Shown here in pieces: positions 9,487 through 17,427 of a stretch of 64,000 nucleotides of DNA (position 1 is the stretch's first letter; each line of letters starts with the position of its first letter). This stretch comes from Oryzomonas sp. GTDB taxonomy: Bacteria > Desulfobacterota > Desulfuromonadia > Geobacterales > Pseudopelobacteraceae. A model generated the notes under the pieces. That model had not been told where the DNA came from, did not search any database, and saw only the letters and a program-made list of their open reading frames with translations. Location of the stretch: positions 50,333-114,332 of the forward strand of contig JARLHN010000011.1 of assembly GCA_031292255.1 (NCBI GenBank), in the 5' to 3' direction. Both the position numbers and the translations under genes were made by a program.

Positions 9487-10158
9487 ATGAAGATTCTCGT
9501 GGTTGAAGATGAAAAGAAGGTCGCCAGCTTCATCAAGCGTGGTCTTGAAGACGACAACTACCAGGTTTCAGTGTCGTATGACGGCCTCGACGGATTCAAA
9601 CAGGCCAGGGAGGGGGAGTACAACCTGGTCATCATGGATATGATGCTGCCCAAGAAGGATGGCATGGAGGTGGTCAAGGATCTGCGCGAATCGGGAAACC
9701 GCGTGCCGGTGTTGATGCTGACCGCCCGGAACAACATGGAGGATATCGTGTCCGGCCTTGATGCCGGCTCCGATGACTACCTCACCAAGCCGTTCGCCTT
9801 TGCCGAATTGCTGGCGCGTGTTCGCGCACTCCTGCGGAGAGGGGAACAGGATCGCGGCGCCGAGATCCGCTTCTCCGACCTGCGGCTCGATCCGGTCAGC
9901 CACAAGGTATGGCGCGACAGCAAGGAGATCGACCTGACATCGAAGGAGTACGGCCTGCTGGAGTACCTGATGCGCAACCCCAACGCCGTTCTCTCCCGGG
10001 CCATGATCGCCGAGCACGTATGGGACTATGCCTTCGACAGCTTCACCAATATCATCGACGTGTATGTCAACTATCTGCGCAAGAAGATCGACAAGGATTT
10101 TCCCACCAAACTGATCCATACCGTGCGCGGGCAGGGGTATATCCTGCGGGAGGGGTAA
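9487..10158 (+). CDS. OmpR/PhoB-family response regulator without adjacent kinase
   Basis: Two-component transcription factor of 223 residues: receiver domain (about 1-118) with acidic pocket EDE near residue 8, phospho-acceptor Asp in VIMDMMLPKKDG (about 51), conserved Thr (MLTARN) and Lys (TKPFAF), then a winged-helix DNA-binding domain (about 130-220, EHVWDYAFDSFTNIIDVYVN). The ATG at 9487 follows AAGGGGG closely; an ATG at 9412 overlapping the upstream gene is less likely. No histidine kinase gene lies nearby; the next gene is an envelope-stress protease, so a CpxR-like envelope role is an inference from context only. Confidence 0.93.
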   Translation: MKILVVEDEKKVASFIKRGLEDDNYQVSVSYDGLDGFKQAREGEYNLVIMDMMLPKKDGMEVVKDLRESGNRVPVLMLTARNNMEDIVSGLDAGSDDYLTKPFAFAELLARVRALLRRGEQDRGAEIRFSDLRLDPVSHKVWRDSKEIDLTSKEYGLLEYLMRNPNAVLSRAMIAEHVWDYAFDSFTNIIDVYVNYLRKKIDKDFPTKLIHTVRGQGYILREG

Positions 10159-10172
10159 GGAGCGGACAGGAC

Positions 10173-10201
10173 TTGATTTTTGCCGGTTGATTGATTATTT
10201 T
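10173..10201 (+). promoter_or_regulatory. Candidate promoter for degP
   Basis: TTGATT at 10173-10178, 17-bp spacer, TATTTT at 10196-10201, followed by a GC palindrome and the protease ATG at 10280. Computed by eye only. Confidence 0.5.
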
Positions 10202-10216
10202 TCCAAATAACGGCCC

Positions 10217-10239
10217 GGGGCGGGCAAGCAACCCGCCCC
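10217..10239. repeat. GC-rich palindrome, GGGCGGGC type (copy 2 of 3)
   Basis: GGGGCGGG and CCCGCCCC, perfect 8-bp stem with 7-nt loop, in the leader of the DegP gene. Confidence 0.6.
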
Positions 10240-10279
10240 TGCCAGTCCATCAACCCAAAGATTTCAGGGAGGTCAGAAA

Positions 10280-11695
10280 ATGTCCGCTTCACTCGTGTCA
10301 ACAGCCCGTTGTCTGGTCGTCGGTATGATTGCCGCCCTGGCGATCCCGGTCATGTCGATTGCCAAGCCGGTCACCCCCGATTTCGTCGAGCTGGCGAAAA
10401 GACTCACGCCGACCGTCGTCAACATCCGGACCACCAAAAACATCAAACCCAGGCAACGCACGCGCCACCCCCAACTCCAGCAGAACCCCTTCAACAATTT
10501 CTTCGACGATTTCTTCGGCCATAATTTCGACGAAATGCCGCAACAGCACCCGCGCCGTGAACAGAGTCTGGGCACCGGCTTCATCATCAGCGGCGAAGGG
10601 TACATCCTGACCAACAACCATGTGGTCAACGGCGCCGACGAGGTGATGGTCAAGCTTGCCGACGGCAGGGAGATCAAGGGAGAGATCAAGGGGAGCGACG
10701 AAAAACTCGACCTGGCCCTGGTCAAGATCAGCGATAAGGAGAAGCTGCCGGTTGCCGAACTGGGGGACAGCGATAGACTCGAGGTCGGGGAGTGGGTCAT
10801 GGCCATCGGCAACCCCTTCGGCCTGGCCCAGACCGTCACGGCCGGGATCGTCAGCGCCAAGGGGCGCGTGATCGGAAGCGGGCCGTATGACGACTACATC
10901 CAGACCGATGCCTCCATCAACCCGGGTAACTCCGGCGGGCCGCTCTTCAACGTAGACGGCAAGGTGATCGGCATCAATACCGCCATCATCTCCGGCGGCC
11001 AGGGGATCGGGTTTGCCATCCCGATCAACATGGCAAAGAATGTGGTGGCCCAACTCCGCGACAAGGGCAAGGTCACCAGGGGGTACCTGGGGATCCGCTT
11101 CCAGCCGCTGACCGCCGATCTCGCCAAATCGTTCGGGCTCGATACCGACAAGGGGGCGCTGATCGCCAACGTGGATAAGGATACGCCGGCCGAGAAGGCA
11201 GGTCTCAAAACGGGCGACATCATCCTGGAGTACGATGGGAAACCGATCACCGAGGGGAACGAGCTGCCCCGCTACGTGGCGATGACCCCCATAGACAAGA
11301 AGGTCAGGCTGGCGATCTTCCGTGACGGCAAGCGGCAGGAGGTGGCGGTGGTCATCGCCAGGATGAAGGATGGCGCAACCCAGGCCAGCGCCGACGGCAT
11401 CCTTGAGAGCGAAACCATCGGCATCGTGGTGCAGGAACTGACGAGGGAACTGGCCTCCCGCCTGGGGATCAGGGATGCCAAAGGCCTGATCGTCAGCGAG
11501 GTCAAGCCCGGCTCCCCCGCTGAGGACGTTGGGATTTCCGCCGGCGACATGATCATCGAGTTCAATGGCCAGCGGCCCGAGACGCTGGAACAGTACAACA
11601 CCGCGGCAGCCGGGCTGAAAAAGGGTGATGTGGCCCGCCTGCTCCTGAAGCGTTCCGACGGCGCGATTTACTACGCGGCCGTGAAGATCGACTGA
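10280..11695 (+). CDS. DegP/HtrA-family periplasmic serine endoprotease
   Basis: Periplasmic Do-like protease/chaperone for misfolded envelope proteins. The 471-residue product has a signal peptide (about 1-28), a trypsin-like domain with the triad His in TNNHVV (about 115), Asp in KLDLALVKI (about 145) and Ser in GNSGGPLF (about 218), then two PDZ domains (about 265-350 and 375-465) containing RGYLGIRF and the GxxxxxVxPGSPAE block. An acidic, Phe/Asn-rich loop (NPFNNFFDDFFG) follows the signal region, as in DegP/MucD relatives. AGGGAGGTC precedes the ATG. A lone OmpR-type regulator lies upstream, a possible but unproven regulator. Confidence 0.96.
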   Translation: MSASLVSTARCLVVGMIAALAIPVMSIAKPVTPDFVELAKRLTPTVVNIRTTKNIKPRQRTRHPQLQQNPFNNFFDDFFGHNFDEMPQQHPRREQSLGTGFIISGEGYILTNNHVVNGADEVMVKLADGREIKGEIKGSDEKLDLALVKISDKEKLPVAELGDSDRLEVGEWVMAIGNPFGLAQTVTAGIVSAKGRVIGSGPYDDYIQTDASINPGNSGGPLFNVDGKVIGINTAIISGGQGIGFAIPINMAKNVVAQLRDKGKVTRGYLGIRFQPLTADLAKSFGLDTDKGALIANVDKDTPAEKAGLKTGDIILEYDGKPITEGNELPRYVAMTPIDKKVRLAIFRDGKRQEVAVVIARMKDGATQASADGILESETIGIVVQELTRELASRLGIRDAKGLIVSEVKPGSPAEDVGISAGDMIIEFNGQRPETLEQYNTAAAGLKKGDVARLLLKRSDGAIYYAAVKID

Positions 11696-11705
11696 CAGCC
11701 ACAAG

Positions 11706-11728
11706 AGGGCGGGCCGAAGGCCCGCCCT
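11706..11728 (+). terminator. GC-rich hairpin after degP (palindrome copy 3 of 3)
   Basis: AGGGCGGGCC and GGCCCGCCCT enclose a GAA loop 10 bp after the stop codon. The following TCTAAT is a poor T-tract, so it may attenuate rather than stop transcription into the next gene. Confidence 0.5.
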
Positions 11729-11754
11729 TCTAATGCCATCCCCTGGGAGACCCC

Positions 11755-12729
11755 ATGTCCACCCGTTACGTCCAGCCTCTGCGTATCCTGATCCAATTCT
11801 GCTTTCTCGCCTTCATGCTCTGGCTGGGGTTACGGTTCTATCTTTTCGTCCGGTATGTCGGCTCCGGCGGTGGCACTGCCCCCGTGCCGCGCCCCGACGG
11901 CATCGAGGGGTTTCTCCCCATCTCCGGGCTGTTGGGCCTGGCCGGTTGGCTCAAGGGGTTGGGCATCAATCCGGTCCATCCGGCGGCGGTGGTGGTCCTT
12001 CTGACCATACTGGGAGTCTCCCTGCTGCTGCGGCGCTCCTTCTGCTCGTGGATCTGCCCGGTGGCGACCCTCTCGGAATGCTTCTGGAAGGCCGGGTTCA
12101 GGAGCATGCGGCGCAACCCCCGTCTGCCCTTCTGGCCGGACGTGGTCCTGCGCGGGCTGAAATACCTGCTGTTGGCCTTCTTCATCTATTCCATCGTGAT
12201 CGCCATGCCGGCGGCGGCGCTTCGCGATTTCATCTTCTCCGACTATCACAAGCAGGCCGATGTGCGCCTCTTGGACTTTTTCCTGCATATCTCGCCAGCG
12301 GCGCTGGGGATTATCCTGGCCCTGACGGCGGCCTCGTTTGTCCTGCGCAACCCTTTCTGCCGCTACCTCTGCCCCTACGGAGCGCTCCTGGGGCTCACGG
12401 CCAAGCTTTCGCCGGTCCGGGTCACCCGCGAGAGCGACCGTTGCGTCTCCTGCGGCGCCTGCAACCAGGTTTGCCCGACCTATATCGACGTCATGCACCA
12501 AAAGAGCGTCAATTCTCCCGAATGCATCGGCTGCTGGCGCTGCATCAGCCACTGCCGGGTGGAGAGCGCTCTCTCGATGCGCGTCGTGGGCAGGTTCGTC
12601 ATCCCCGGCATCGTCTTTGCCCTCCTGGTGGTGCTCTTCTTCTGGGGAGGGACGCTGGTGGGCAGGGCCACCGGCCACTGGCACACGATGCTGGACAGCG
12701 CCGAGTACGGCAGGCTGTTGGGAAGGTAG
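11755..12729 (+). CDS. NapH/CcoG-like membrane 4Fe-4S binding protein
   Basis: Inner-membrane electron-transfer protein of 324 residues. About five membrane helices carry two cytoplasmic CxxxCP motifs (CSWICP, about residue 100; CRYLCPYGAL, about 205), followed by a soluble two-cluster ferredoxin segment with CVSCGACNQVCP (about 233) and CIGCWRCISHC (about 258), then a last helix. This is the layout of NapH-type quinol-linked proteins. No nap, nos or cco genes are nearby, so the partner oxidoreductase is unknown. A GAGA-rich site precedes the ATG at 11755. Confidence 0.88.
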   Translation: MSTRYVQPLRILIQFCFLAFMLWLGLRFYLFVRYVGSGGGTAPVPRPDGIEGFLPISGLLGLAGWLKGLGINPVHPAAVVVLLTILGVSLLLRRSFCSWICPVATLSECFWKAGFRSMRRNPRLPFWPDVVLRGLKYLLLAFFIYSIVIAMPAAALRDFIFSDYHKQADVRLLDFFLHISPAALGIILALTAASFVLRNPFCRYLCPYGALLGLTAKLSPVRVTRESDRCVSCGACNQVCPTYIDVMHQKSVNSPECIGCWRCISHCRVESALSMRVVGRFVIPGIVFALLVVLFFWGGTLVGRATGHWHTMLDSAEYGRLLGR

Positions 12730-12915
12730 GGGAAGGGGATTATATGGGGCATATGGGAATTATGAGGCCCATAAGTCCCCGTGCAGAGGCGATGTCTCCG
12801 TAAATCTCCACTGCATCCCCTTGACCGGAATCCCCCATGGCATAACACGCAAAAATATGGCATACTACACGACTATTCAAGATATTGCCTGTCAACGAAA
12901 GGATGCACCTGCAAC

Positions 12916-14085
12916 ATGGGAGTCTATGCCAACACCGTCAGCATCACCCAGTACACCATAACCGGCGACCTGCCGAAGAGCGATCAGTTCACGTGGTTTT
13001 CCGAAAAGCTGTCCGCCCGTGGGTTTCAGTCCATTGAAAACTCCGCCGAGGAGTCCTCCGAGGGGTGGACCCTTGTGGACCATCCCGATAACGCCGCATT
13101 CGAGGCGCCGTCCGATTTCTGGCGCGACAACTACCTGGTCTTCTCCCTGCGCCGGGACCAGCGCAAGGTGCCGGCCGCCCTGCTCAAATCCCACGCCGGC
13201 CGGGAGGAGGGGGCTTTCCTGGCCCAGAACCCCAACCTGCGCCGCGCGCCCAAGAAGAAGCGGGAAGAGATCAAGGAACAGGTGCAGTTGCGCCTTTTGA
13301 CCAAATCCCTGCCGGTCCCCTCCAGCGTGGACGTGGTCTGGGACCAGAGAAACGGCGTGCTGACCCTGTTCAGCCTGGGGACAAAGGTTCTGGAGCGGTT
13401 CGAGGATATTTTCCGCAAGACCTTCGAGGGGTTCAGCCCGGTGATTATCCATCCCTTTGCCCGGGCCCGGATGCTCTTGGAGGGGCAGATGCTGGACAAG
13501 CTGGAAGCCGCCAATCTGGCCGGGTCGGATGCGGTGGCTGCCCTGATCCGCGACAATCAGTGGCTGGGGTGGGATTTCCTGCTCTGGCTCCTCCAGCGCG
13601 GGGTGAACGGGGAAGGGGAGTTCAGCGTTTGCCGGCCTGGCCATCTCGGCACCGGCGAGCGATTCTCGGCCTGGATCGACGACCGCATCCAGTTCCAGGG
13701 CGGGAGCGAGGAGGGGAGCATTCAGAAGGTCTCCGTCTCCGGTTCCCAGGACAGCTACCTGGAGGCCATCTCGGCCCTCAAGGGAGGCAAGCGGATCACC
13801 AGCGCCACCATCTGCATGGAAAAGGACGAAAACCCCTGGAAACTTACCCTCAAGGGGGACACCTTCGGCTTCGCCTCCCTCAAATGCCCCCAGGTCCGCA
13901 TCGAGAAGGACGCCACCGTGGATCAGATGAGCGAGCGGGAAGCGGTCTTCTACGAGCGCATGTTCCTTCTGGAGCAGGGGGTCCAGCTCTTCGACAGCCT
14001 GTTCGCCACATTCCTGAACGAGCGCCTGAACGATGCCTGGGGGATGCGTCTCCAGGCCATCCAGGCCTGGCTGGACGGAAAGTAG
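12916..14085 (+). CDS. rdgC: RdgC-like recombination-associated protein
   Basis: DNA-binding protein of the RdgC family, whose E. coli member forms rings on DNA and limits RecA activity. The 389-residue product matches the family in length and order: N-terminal FxSxxxGWTLVDHP-type block, KKKREEIKEQVQLRLL (about 110), a VDVVWDQRNGVLTLFS strand region, and C-terminal SLKCPQVRIEKDA. I chose the ATG at 12916 (AAAGGA about 12 bp upstream) over an earlier one whose leader is unlike the family. The stop is 3 bp before obgE, so the two genes are almost certainly co-transcribed, an uncommon pairing. Confidence 0.85.
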   Translation: MGVYANTVSITQYTITGDLPKSDQFTWFSEKLSARGFQSIENSAEESSEGWTLVDHPDNAAFEAPSDFWRDNYLVFSLRRDQRKVPAALLKSHAGREEGAFLAQNPNLRRAPKKKREEIKEQVQLRLLTKSLPVPSSVDVVWDQRNGVLTLFSLGTKVLERFEDIFRKTFEGFSPVIIHPFARARMLLEGQMLDKLEAANLAGSDAVAALIRDNQWLGWDFLLWLLQRGVNGEGEFSVCRPGHLGTGERFSAWIDDRIQFQGGSEEGSIQKVSVSGSQDSYLEAISALKGGKRITSATICMEKDENPWKLTLKGDTFGFASLKCPQVRIEKDATVDQMSEREAVFYERMFLLEQGVQLFDSLFATFLNERLNDAWGMRLQAIQAWLDGK

Positions 14086-14088
14086 ACC

Positions 14089-15102
14089 ATGAAATTCATC
14101 GATGAGGTAACCCTGTTCACCGGCTCCGGCCACGGCGGCGCCGGCTGTATCGCGTTCCGCCACGAGAAGTTCATCGAGTTCGGCGGCCCCAGCGGCGGTG
14201 ACGGCGGCAAGGGGGGGGACGTAATCTTCGTGGCCGTTTCCGGCCTCTCCACCCTGCTGGAACTGCGCCATCGCCCGCACCAAAAGGCCGAAAAGGGTCA
14301 TAACGGCATGGGCAAGAACCGCCACGGCGCCGGCGGAGAGGATTTGGTTCTCAAGGTGCCGGTGGGCACGGTCATCAAGGACGCCGAGACCGACGAGCAA
14401 CTGGCCGACTTGACCGAGAACGGTCAACGGGTGGTCCTGCTCAAGGGGGGACGGGGAGGGCAGGGGAATGCCCGCTTTGCCACTTCCACCAACAAGGCGC
14501 CCAAATTCGCCCAGCCGGGTGAAGAGGGAGAGGAACGCAAGCTGCGGCTGGAATTGAAGCTGATGGCCGACGTGGGGCTCCTGGGGCTGCCCAATGCCGG
14601 CAAATCGTCGTTTATCAGCAAGATCTCCGCCGCCCGCCCAAAGATCGCCGACTACCCCTTCACCACCATGGTTCCAAGCCTTGGGGTGGTGGCATACAAA
14701 AACTACCGCTCCTTCGTGGTGGCCGATATCCCCGGCATCATCGAGGGAGCCCACGCCGGCGCGGGCCTGGGGCACCGTTTTCTGAAGCACCTGGAGCGCT
14801 CCGGTATCCTGCTGCATCTGGTGGACATTTCCTGGATGCCGGACCGGGATCCCTTGGAGGAATACCAGGCGGTCTGCCGCGAGTTGGCCCTGTTCAGCCC
14901 CGAACTGGCCGCAAAGGAGCAGGTTGTGGTGATTACCAAGACCGACCTGCCCCAGACCCGGGAACGGCTTGCCGAGATCAGGGCGTGGTTCGAAGGCCGA
15001 CACATCGCGGTATTCCCCATCTCATCGGCCACCGGCGAGGGTGTCGAGGCGCTATTGGACGAGATCGCCCGGCGGTTGTGGGCGGGGCAGGATCAGGGAT
15101 AA
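14089..15102 (+). CDS. obgE: Obg-family GTPase
   Basis: Essential ribosome-associated GTPase for 50S assembly and stress control. The 337-residue product has the glycine-rich Obg fold at the N-terminus ([17 protein letters not shown] ... [14 protein letters not shown]), the G1 loop GLPNAGKSS (about 165), switch region [12 protein letters not shown]3 DIPGIIEGA (about 212), and G4 TKTD (about 283). It lacks the long C-terminal extension found in some species. It lies directly behind rdgC and ahead of proB; the usual upstream rplU-rpmA pair is absent here. Confidence 0.97.
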   Translation: MKFIDEVTLFTGSGHGGAGCIAFRHEKFIEFGGPSGGDGGKGGDVIFVAVSGLSTLLELRHRPHQKAEKGHNGMGKNRHGAGGEDLVLKVPVGTVIKDAETDEQLADLTENGQRVVLLKGGRGGQGNARFATSTNKAPKFAQPGEEGEERKLRLELKLMADVGLLGLPNAGKSSFISKISAARPKIADYPFTTMVPSLGVVAYKNYRSFVVADIPGIIEGAHAGAGLGHRFLKHLERSGILLHLVDISWMPDRDPLEEYQAVCRELALFSPELAAKEQVVVITKTDLPQTRERLAEIRAWFEGRHIAVFPISSATGEGVEALLDEIARRLWAGQDQG

Positions 15103-15116
15103 TCTCCATACGGCGG

Positions 15117-15335
15117 TTTTGCCGCGGAGCCACAAAGGCCCTGAGAAAACCTGGAGAGAAATCAACATCTGCCACAGAAACGCAGAGACACAGAGGAAAC
15201 ATCGAAAGCTTACATCATTGTCCGGACGTATGAGCGCTTCACCGTTTTCGTCCGTGATTTTCTCTGTGTCTCCGTGGCAGATGTTTGTCCGGCCTTTCAT
15301 TTTTCCCTCGGCCCTCTGTGGCGCTGTGGCAAATT
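15117..15335. repeat. Intergenic inverted-repeat element, family A (copy 1, nested double)
   Basis: Between obgE and proB. The outer arms (15117-15149 and 15301-15335) and inner arms (15165-15195 and 15256-15285) are both versions of the TCTGCCACAGAGACACAGAG sequence and its complement, so one copy appears inserted in another. It would fold into a long hairpin and contains no gene. Confidence 0.85.
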
Positions 15336-15359
15336 TACTACTGATTCAGGACACTGGTG

Positions 15360-16481
15360 ATGCGTAAAGAGCTTTTGAAAGCCGTGAAGCGGGTTGTGAT
15401 CAAGATCGGCAGCCGGGTGCTGACCGATGCCGACGGCGCCCTGGACCTGGCGGTCATCGGGCGGATCTGCAGCGACATTGCTGCCCTGCAGGCCCGGCAC
15501 CTGCAGGTGGTGGTGGTGTCGTCCGGCGCCATCGCCGCCGGCAGGAGCGAGCTGGGGCTGACGGAAAGGCCCCGGACCATCCCCCAGAAACAGGCAGCGG
15601 CGGCCATTGGCCAGTCGCGCCTCATGCGGGCCTACGAGGAGGCCCTGGAGCCCCACGGCCTGAAGGCGGCCCAGGTGCTCCTGACCAGCGAGGACCTGGT
15701 AAACCGGCAACGTTTCCTCAATGCCCGCGCCACCCTGGACGCCCTCCTGGGCTTCGGCGTCATACCGGTCATCAACGAGAACGATACCGTGGTCGTGGAC
15801 GAGATCAAGTTCGGGGACAACGACAATCTTTCGGCCTTGGTAACCAACATGGCCGAGGCCCATCTGCTCCTGATCCTTACCGATATCGAAGGGTTCTACA
15901 GCGCCGACCCCCACCGCGACCCCAGTGCCCGGCTGATACCGCTGGTACGGGGGATCACCCGCGAGGTGGAACGGGCAGCAGGGGGCTCCGGTTCAAAGGT
16001 CGGAACCGGCGGCATGGCCACAAAGGTGGCAGCCGCCAAGAAGGCCGGCAAGAACGGCGTCCCGACCATCATGGTGAACGGCAAGCGCGACGGGGTCATC
16101 GCCGCCGCACTTGGGGGCGCAGAGGTCGGCACCATGTTCCTCCCTGCCGACGAAGGGGTGAACCGCCGCAAACATTGGATAGCCTACACTCTCAAGCCAT
16201 CCGGCAGGGTGGTGGTGGACGAGGGGGCACGGGAGGTGCTGCTGAAACGGGGCAAGAGCCTGCTGCCGTCGGGGGTCCTCCGGGTCGAGGGGCGTTTTGA
16301 GCGGGGAGGGTGCGTGCGGGTCTGCGGTCCGGACGGTGTGGAGTTCGCCCGGGGGCTGTCGGATTATTCCAGTGTCGAGGCGGCCAAGCTTGCGGGGAGG
16401 AAAAGCAGCGAGATCGACAATGTCCTGGGGTATCACTATGGGGACGTGATCATCCACCGGGACAACATGGTGGTTTTGTAA
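15360..16481 (+). CDS. proB: Glutamate 5-kinase
   Basis: Cytoplasmic first enzyme of proline synthesis, ATP plus glutamate to glutamyl-5-phosphate. The 373-residue product has the amino-acid kinase domain (about 10-255) with [24 protein letters not shown] and the [11 protein letters not shown] loop, followed by a C-terminal PUA domain (about 275-370). The ATG at 15360 has AGGA 8 bp upstream; the GTG directly before it is less well placed. Full-length proB with PUA is typical. proA is not in the window. Confidence 0.96.
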   Translation: MRKELLKAVKRVVIKIGSRVLTDADGALDLAVIGRICSDIAALQARHLQVVVVSSGAIAAGRSELGLTERPRTIPQKQAAAAIGQSRLMRAYEEALEPHGLKAAQVLLTSEDLVNRQRFLNARATLDALLGFGVIPVINENDTVVVDEIKFGDNDNLSALVTNMAEAHLLLILTDIEGFYSADPHRDPSARLIPLVRGITREVERAAGGSGSKVGTGGMATKVAAAKKAGKNGVPTIMVNGKRDGVIAAALGGAEVGTMFLPADEGVNRRKHWIAYTLKPSGRVVVDEGAREVLLKRGKSLLPSGVLRVEGRFERGGCVRVCGPDGVEFARGLSDYSSVEAAKLAGRKSSEIDNVLGYHYGDVIIHRDNMVVL

Positions 16482-16609
16482 CGCATAAGGTCTTCGGGAA
16501 GTTTACCAGCACGGATTCCTGTCAATGAACACCGTCCATATCACAGAATCACGGACCGGTAAAGCATTGGTCTGCACCTGCCCTCTCACACCCAATACCG
16601 TTGTTCAAC

Positions 16610-16638
16610 TTGACAACACCTGAGGCTGTTGTTACAAT
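16610..16638 (+). promoter_or_regulatory. Strong promoter of the toxin-antitoxin pair, apparently leaderless
   Basis: TTGACA at 16610-16615, exactly 17 bp, TACAAT at 16633-16638. The ATG at 16646 is only 7 nt after the -10 box, so the transcript would begin at or very near the start codon. Confidence 0.8.
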
Positions 16639-16645
16639 CTCCAAC

Positions 16646-16942
16646 ATGAACGCGAGCTTGATGCTCAATGAGCGACACACAATAGCTGAGAGCGCCTTTG
16701 TCGAAATGGTAGTGTGGCGATTGCCTTCTCCGCTTTCTGGGAGTTGCCATAGCTTTAAATATCGGCTTGCACTTGTGGTGGACGGCGTTTGCGTGCTGCG
16801 TTACGACAACGAGGCAGGTAAAGGGGATCATAGGCATGTCGGGCAAGCAGAGGGCTCCTACTATTTCACCACACCGAAGGCTTTGCTCGATGATTTCTGG
16901 AATGATTTCGAGAGGCTGAGGGGGTATAAATGCGTACCGTGA
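16646..16942 (+). CDS. TumE-family toxin (DUF6516)
   Basis: Small protein of 98 residues matching the TumE toxin family of type II toxin-antitoxin systems: MLNERHTIAESAFVEMVVW at the N-terminus, a central FKYRLALVVDGVCVLRYDNE strand region, GDHRHVGQ and a C-terminal FTTPKALLDDFWNDFE helix. The family is thought to be an RNase-like toxin, but its target is not shown by sequence. The ATG at 16646 is favoured by family alignment although no Shine-Dalgarno precedes it. Its 3' end overlaps the antitoxin gene by 13 bp, so the pair is translationally linked with the toxin gene first. Confidence 0.85.
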   Translation: MNASLMLNERHTIAESAFVEMVVWRLPSPLSGSCHSFKYRLALVVDGVCVLRYDNEAGKGDHRHVGQAEGSYYFTTPKALLDDFWNDFERLRGYKCVP

Positions 16943-17274
16943 CTTTGGAAGTAGCTTCGCGCGAGAGCGTGAACAGAAGGTTTTTGCAGGCATTTGAGGG
17001 AGAACCGCACGGGGATGTCATTAGCTTCGAGTCTCCCGCGCTTTTGTTCAAGGTGCTTTCAGGAAAGCGCTGGGAAGTGCTGAACGTTATGACCGGCGCC
17101 GGACCGATGGCGATCCGTGATCTGGCCCGGCGTTTGGACAGGGATGTGAAAGCGGTGCATGGCGATGTGCATGCTCTGTTGAATGCCGGAATACTGCAAA
17201 AAACAGAGGACGGCAAAGTGTCTTTTCCCTTTGATGCCCTGCATGTGGATTTTATACTGAAAGAGGCGGCTTGA
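16930..17274 (+). CDS. TumA-family antitoxin (HVO_A0114-type DNA-binding protein)
   Basis: Antitoxin partner of the TumE-like toxin, 114 residues with a MarR/winged-helix type HTH: GPMAIRDLARRLDRDVKAVH and HALLNAGILQKTEDGKV. Expected to bind the toxin and repress the common promoter. Its start overlaps the toxin's end by 13 bp. A second, 5'-truncated and frameshifted copy of this gene lies at 21053-21317 on the far side of a three-gene signalling cassette, which shows a duplication or recombination event at this locus. Confidence 0.87.
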   Translation: MRTVTLEVASRESVNRRFLQAFEGEPHGDVISFESPALLFKVLSGKRWEVLNVMTGAGPMAIRDLARRLDRDVKAVHGDVHALLNAGILQKTEDGKVSFPFDALHVDFILKEAA

Positions 17275-17427
17275 GTTCTGGTCTGTGTCTTGCCCGGCAT
17301 AGCTTGTAAGGTCTTATCAGAGGGATATCACATTCTCTTCGTCTGGAGACTCTTACAGCATCCTCTCAAGACAAGAAAGTTGACCGGTTTGAGTTGAGAA
17401 TACCAATTGGAAAATGAGGATAAGGTA

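Noticed and set aside
12892-15003. 703-codon minus-strand frame across rdgC and obgE
   Set aside because: Antisense to two conserved genes; translation is low-complexity and matches nothing. Typical of high-GC shadow frames.
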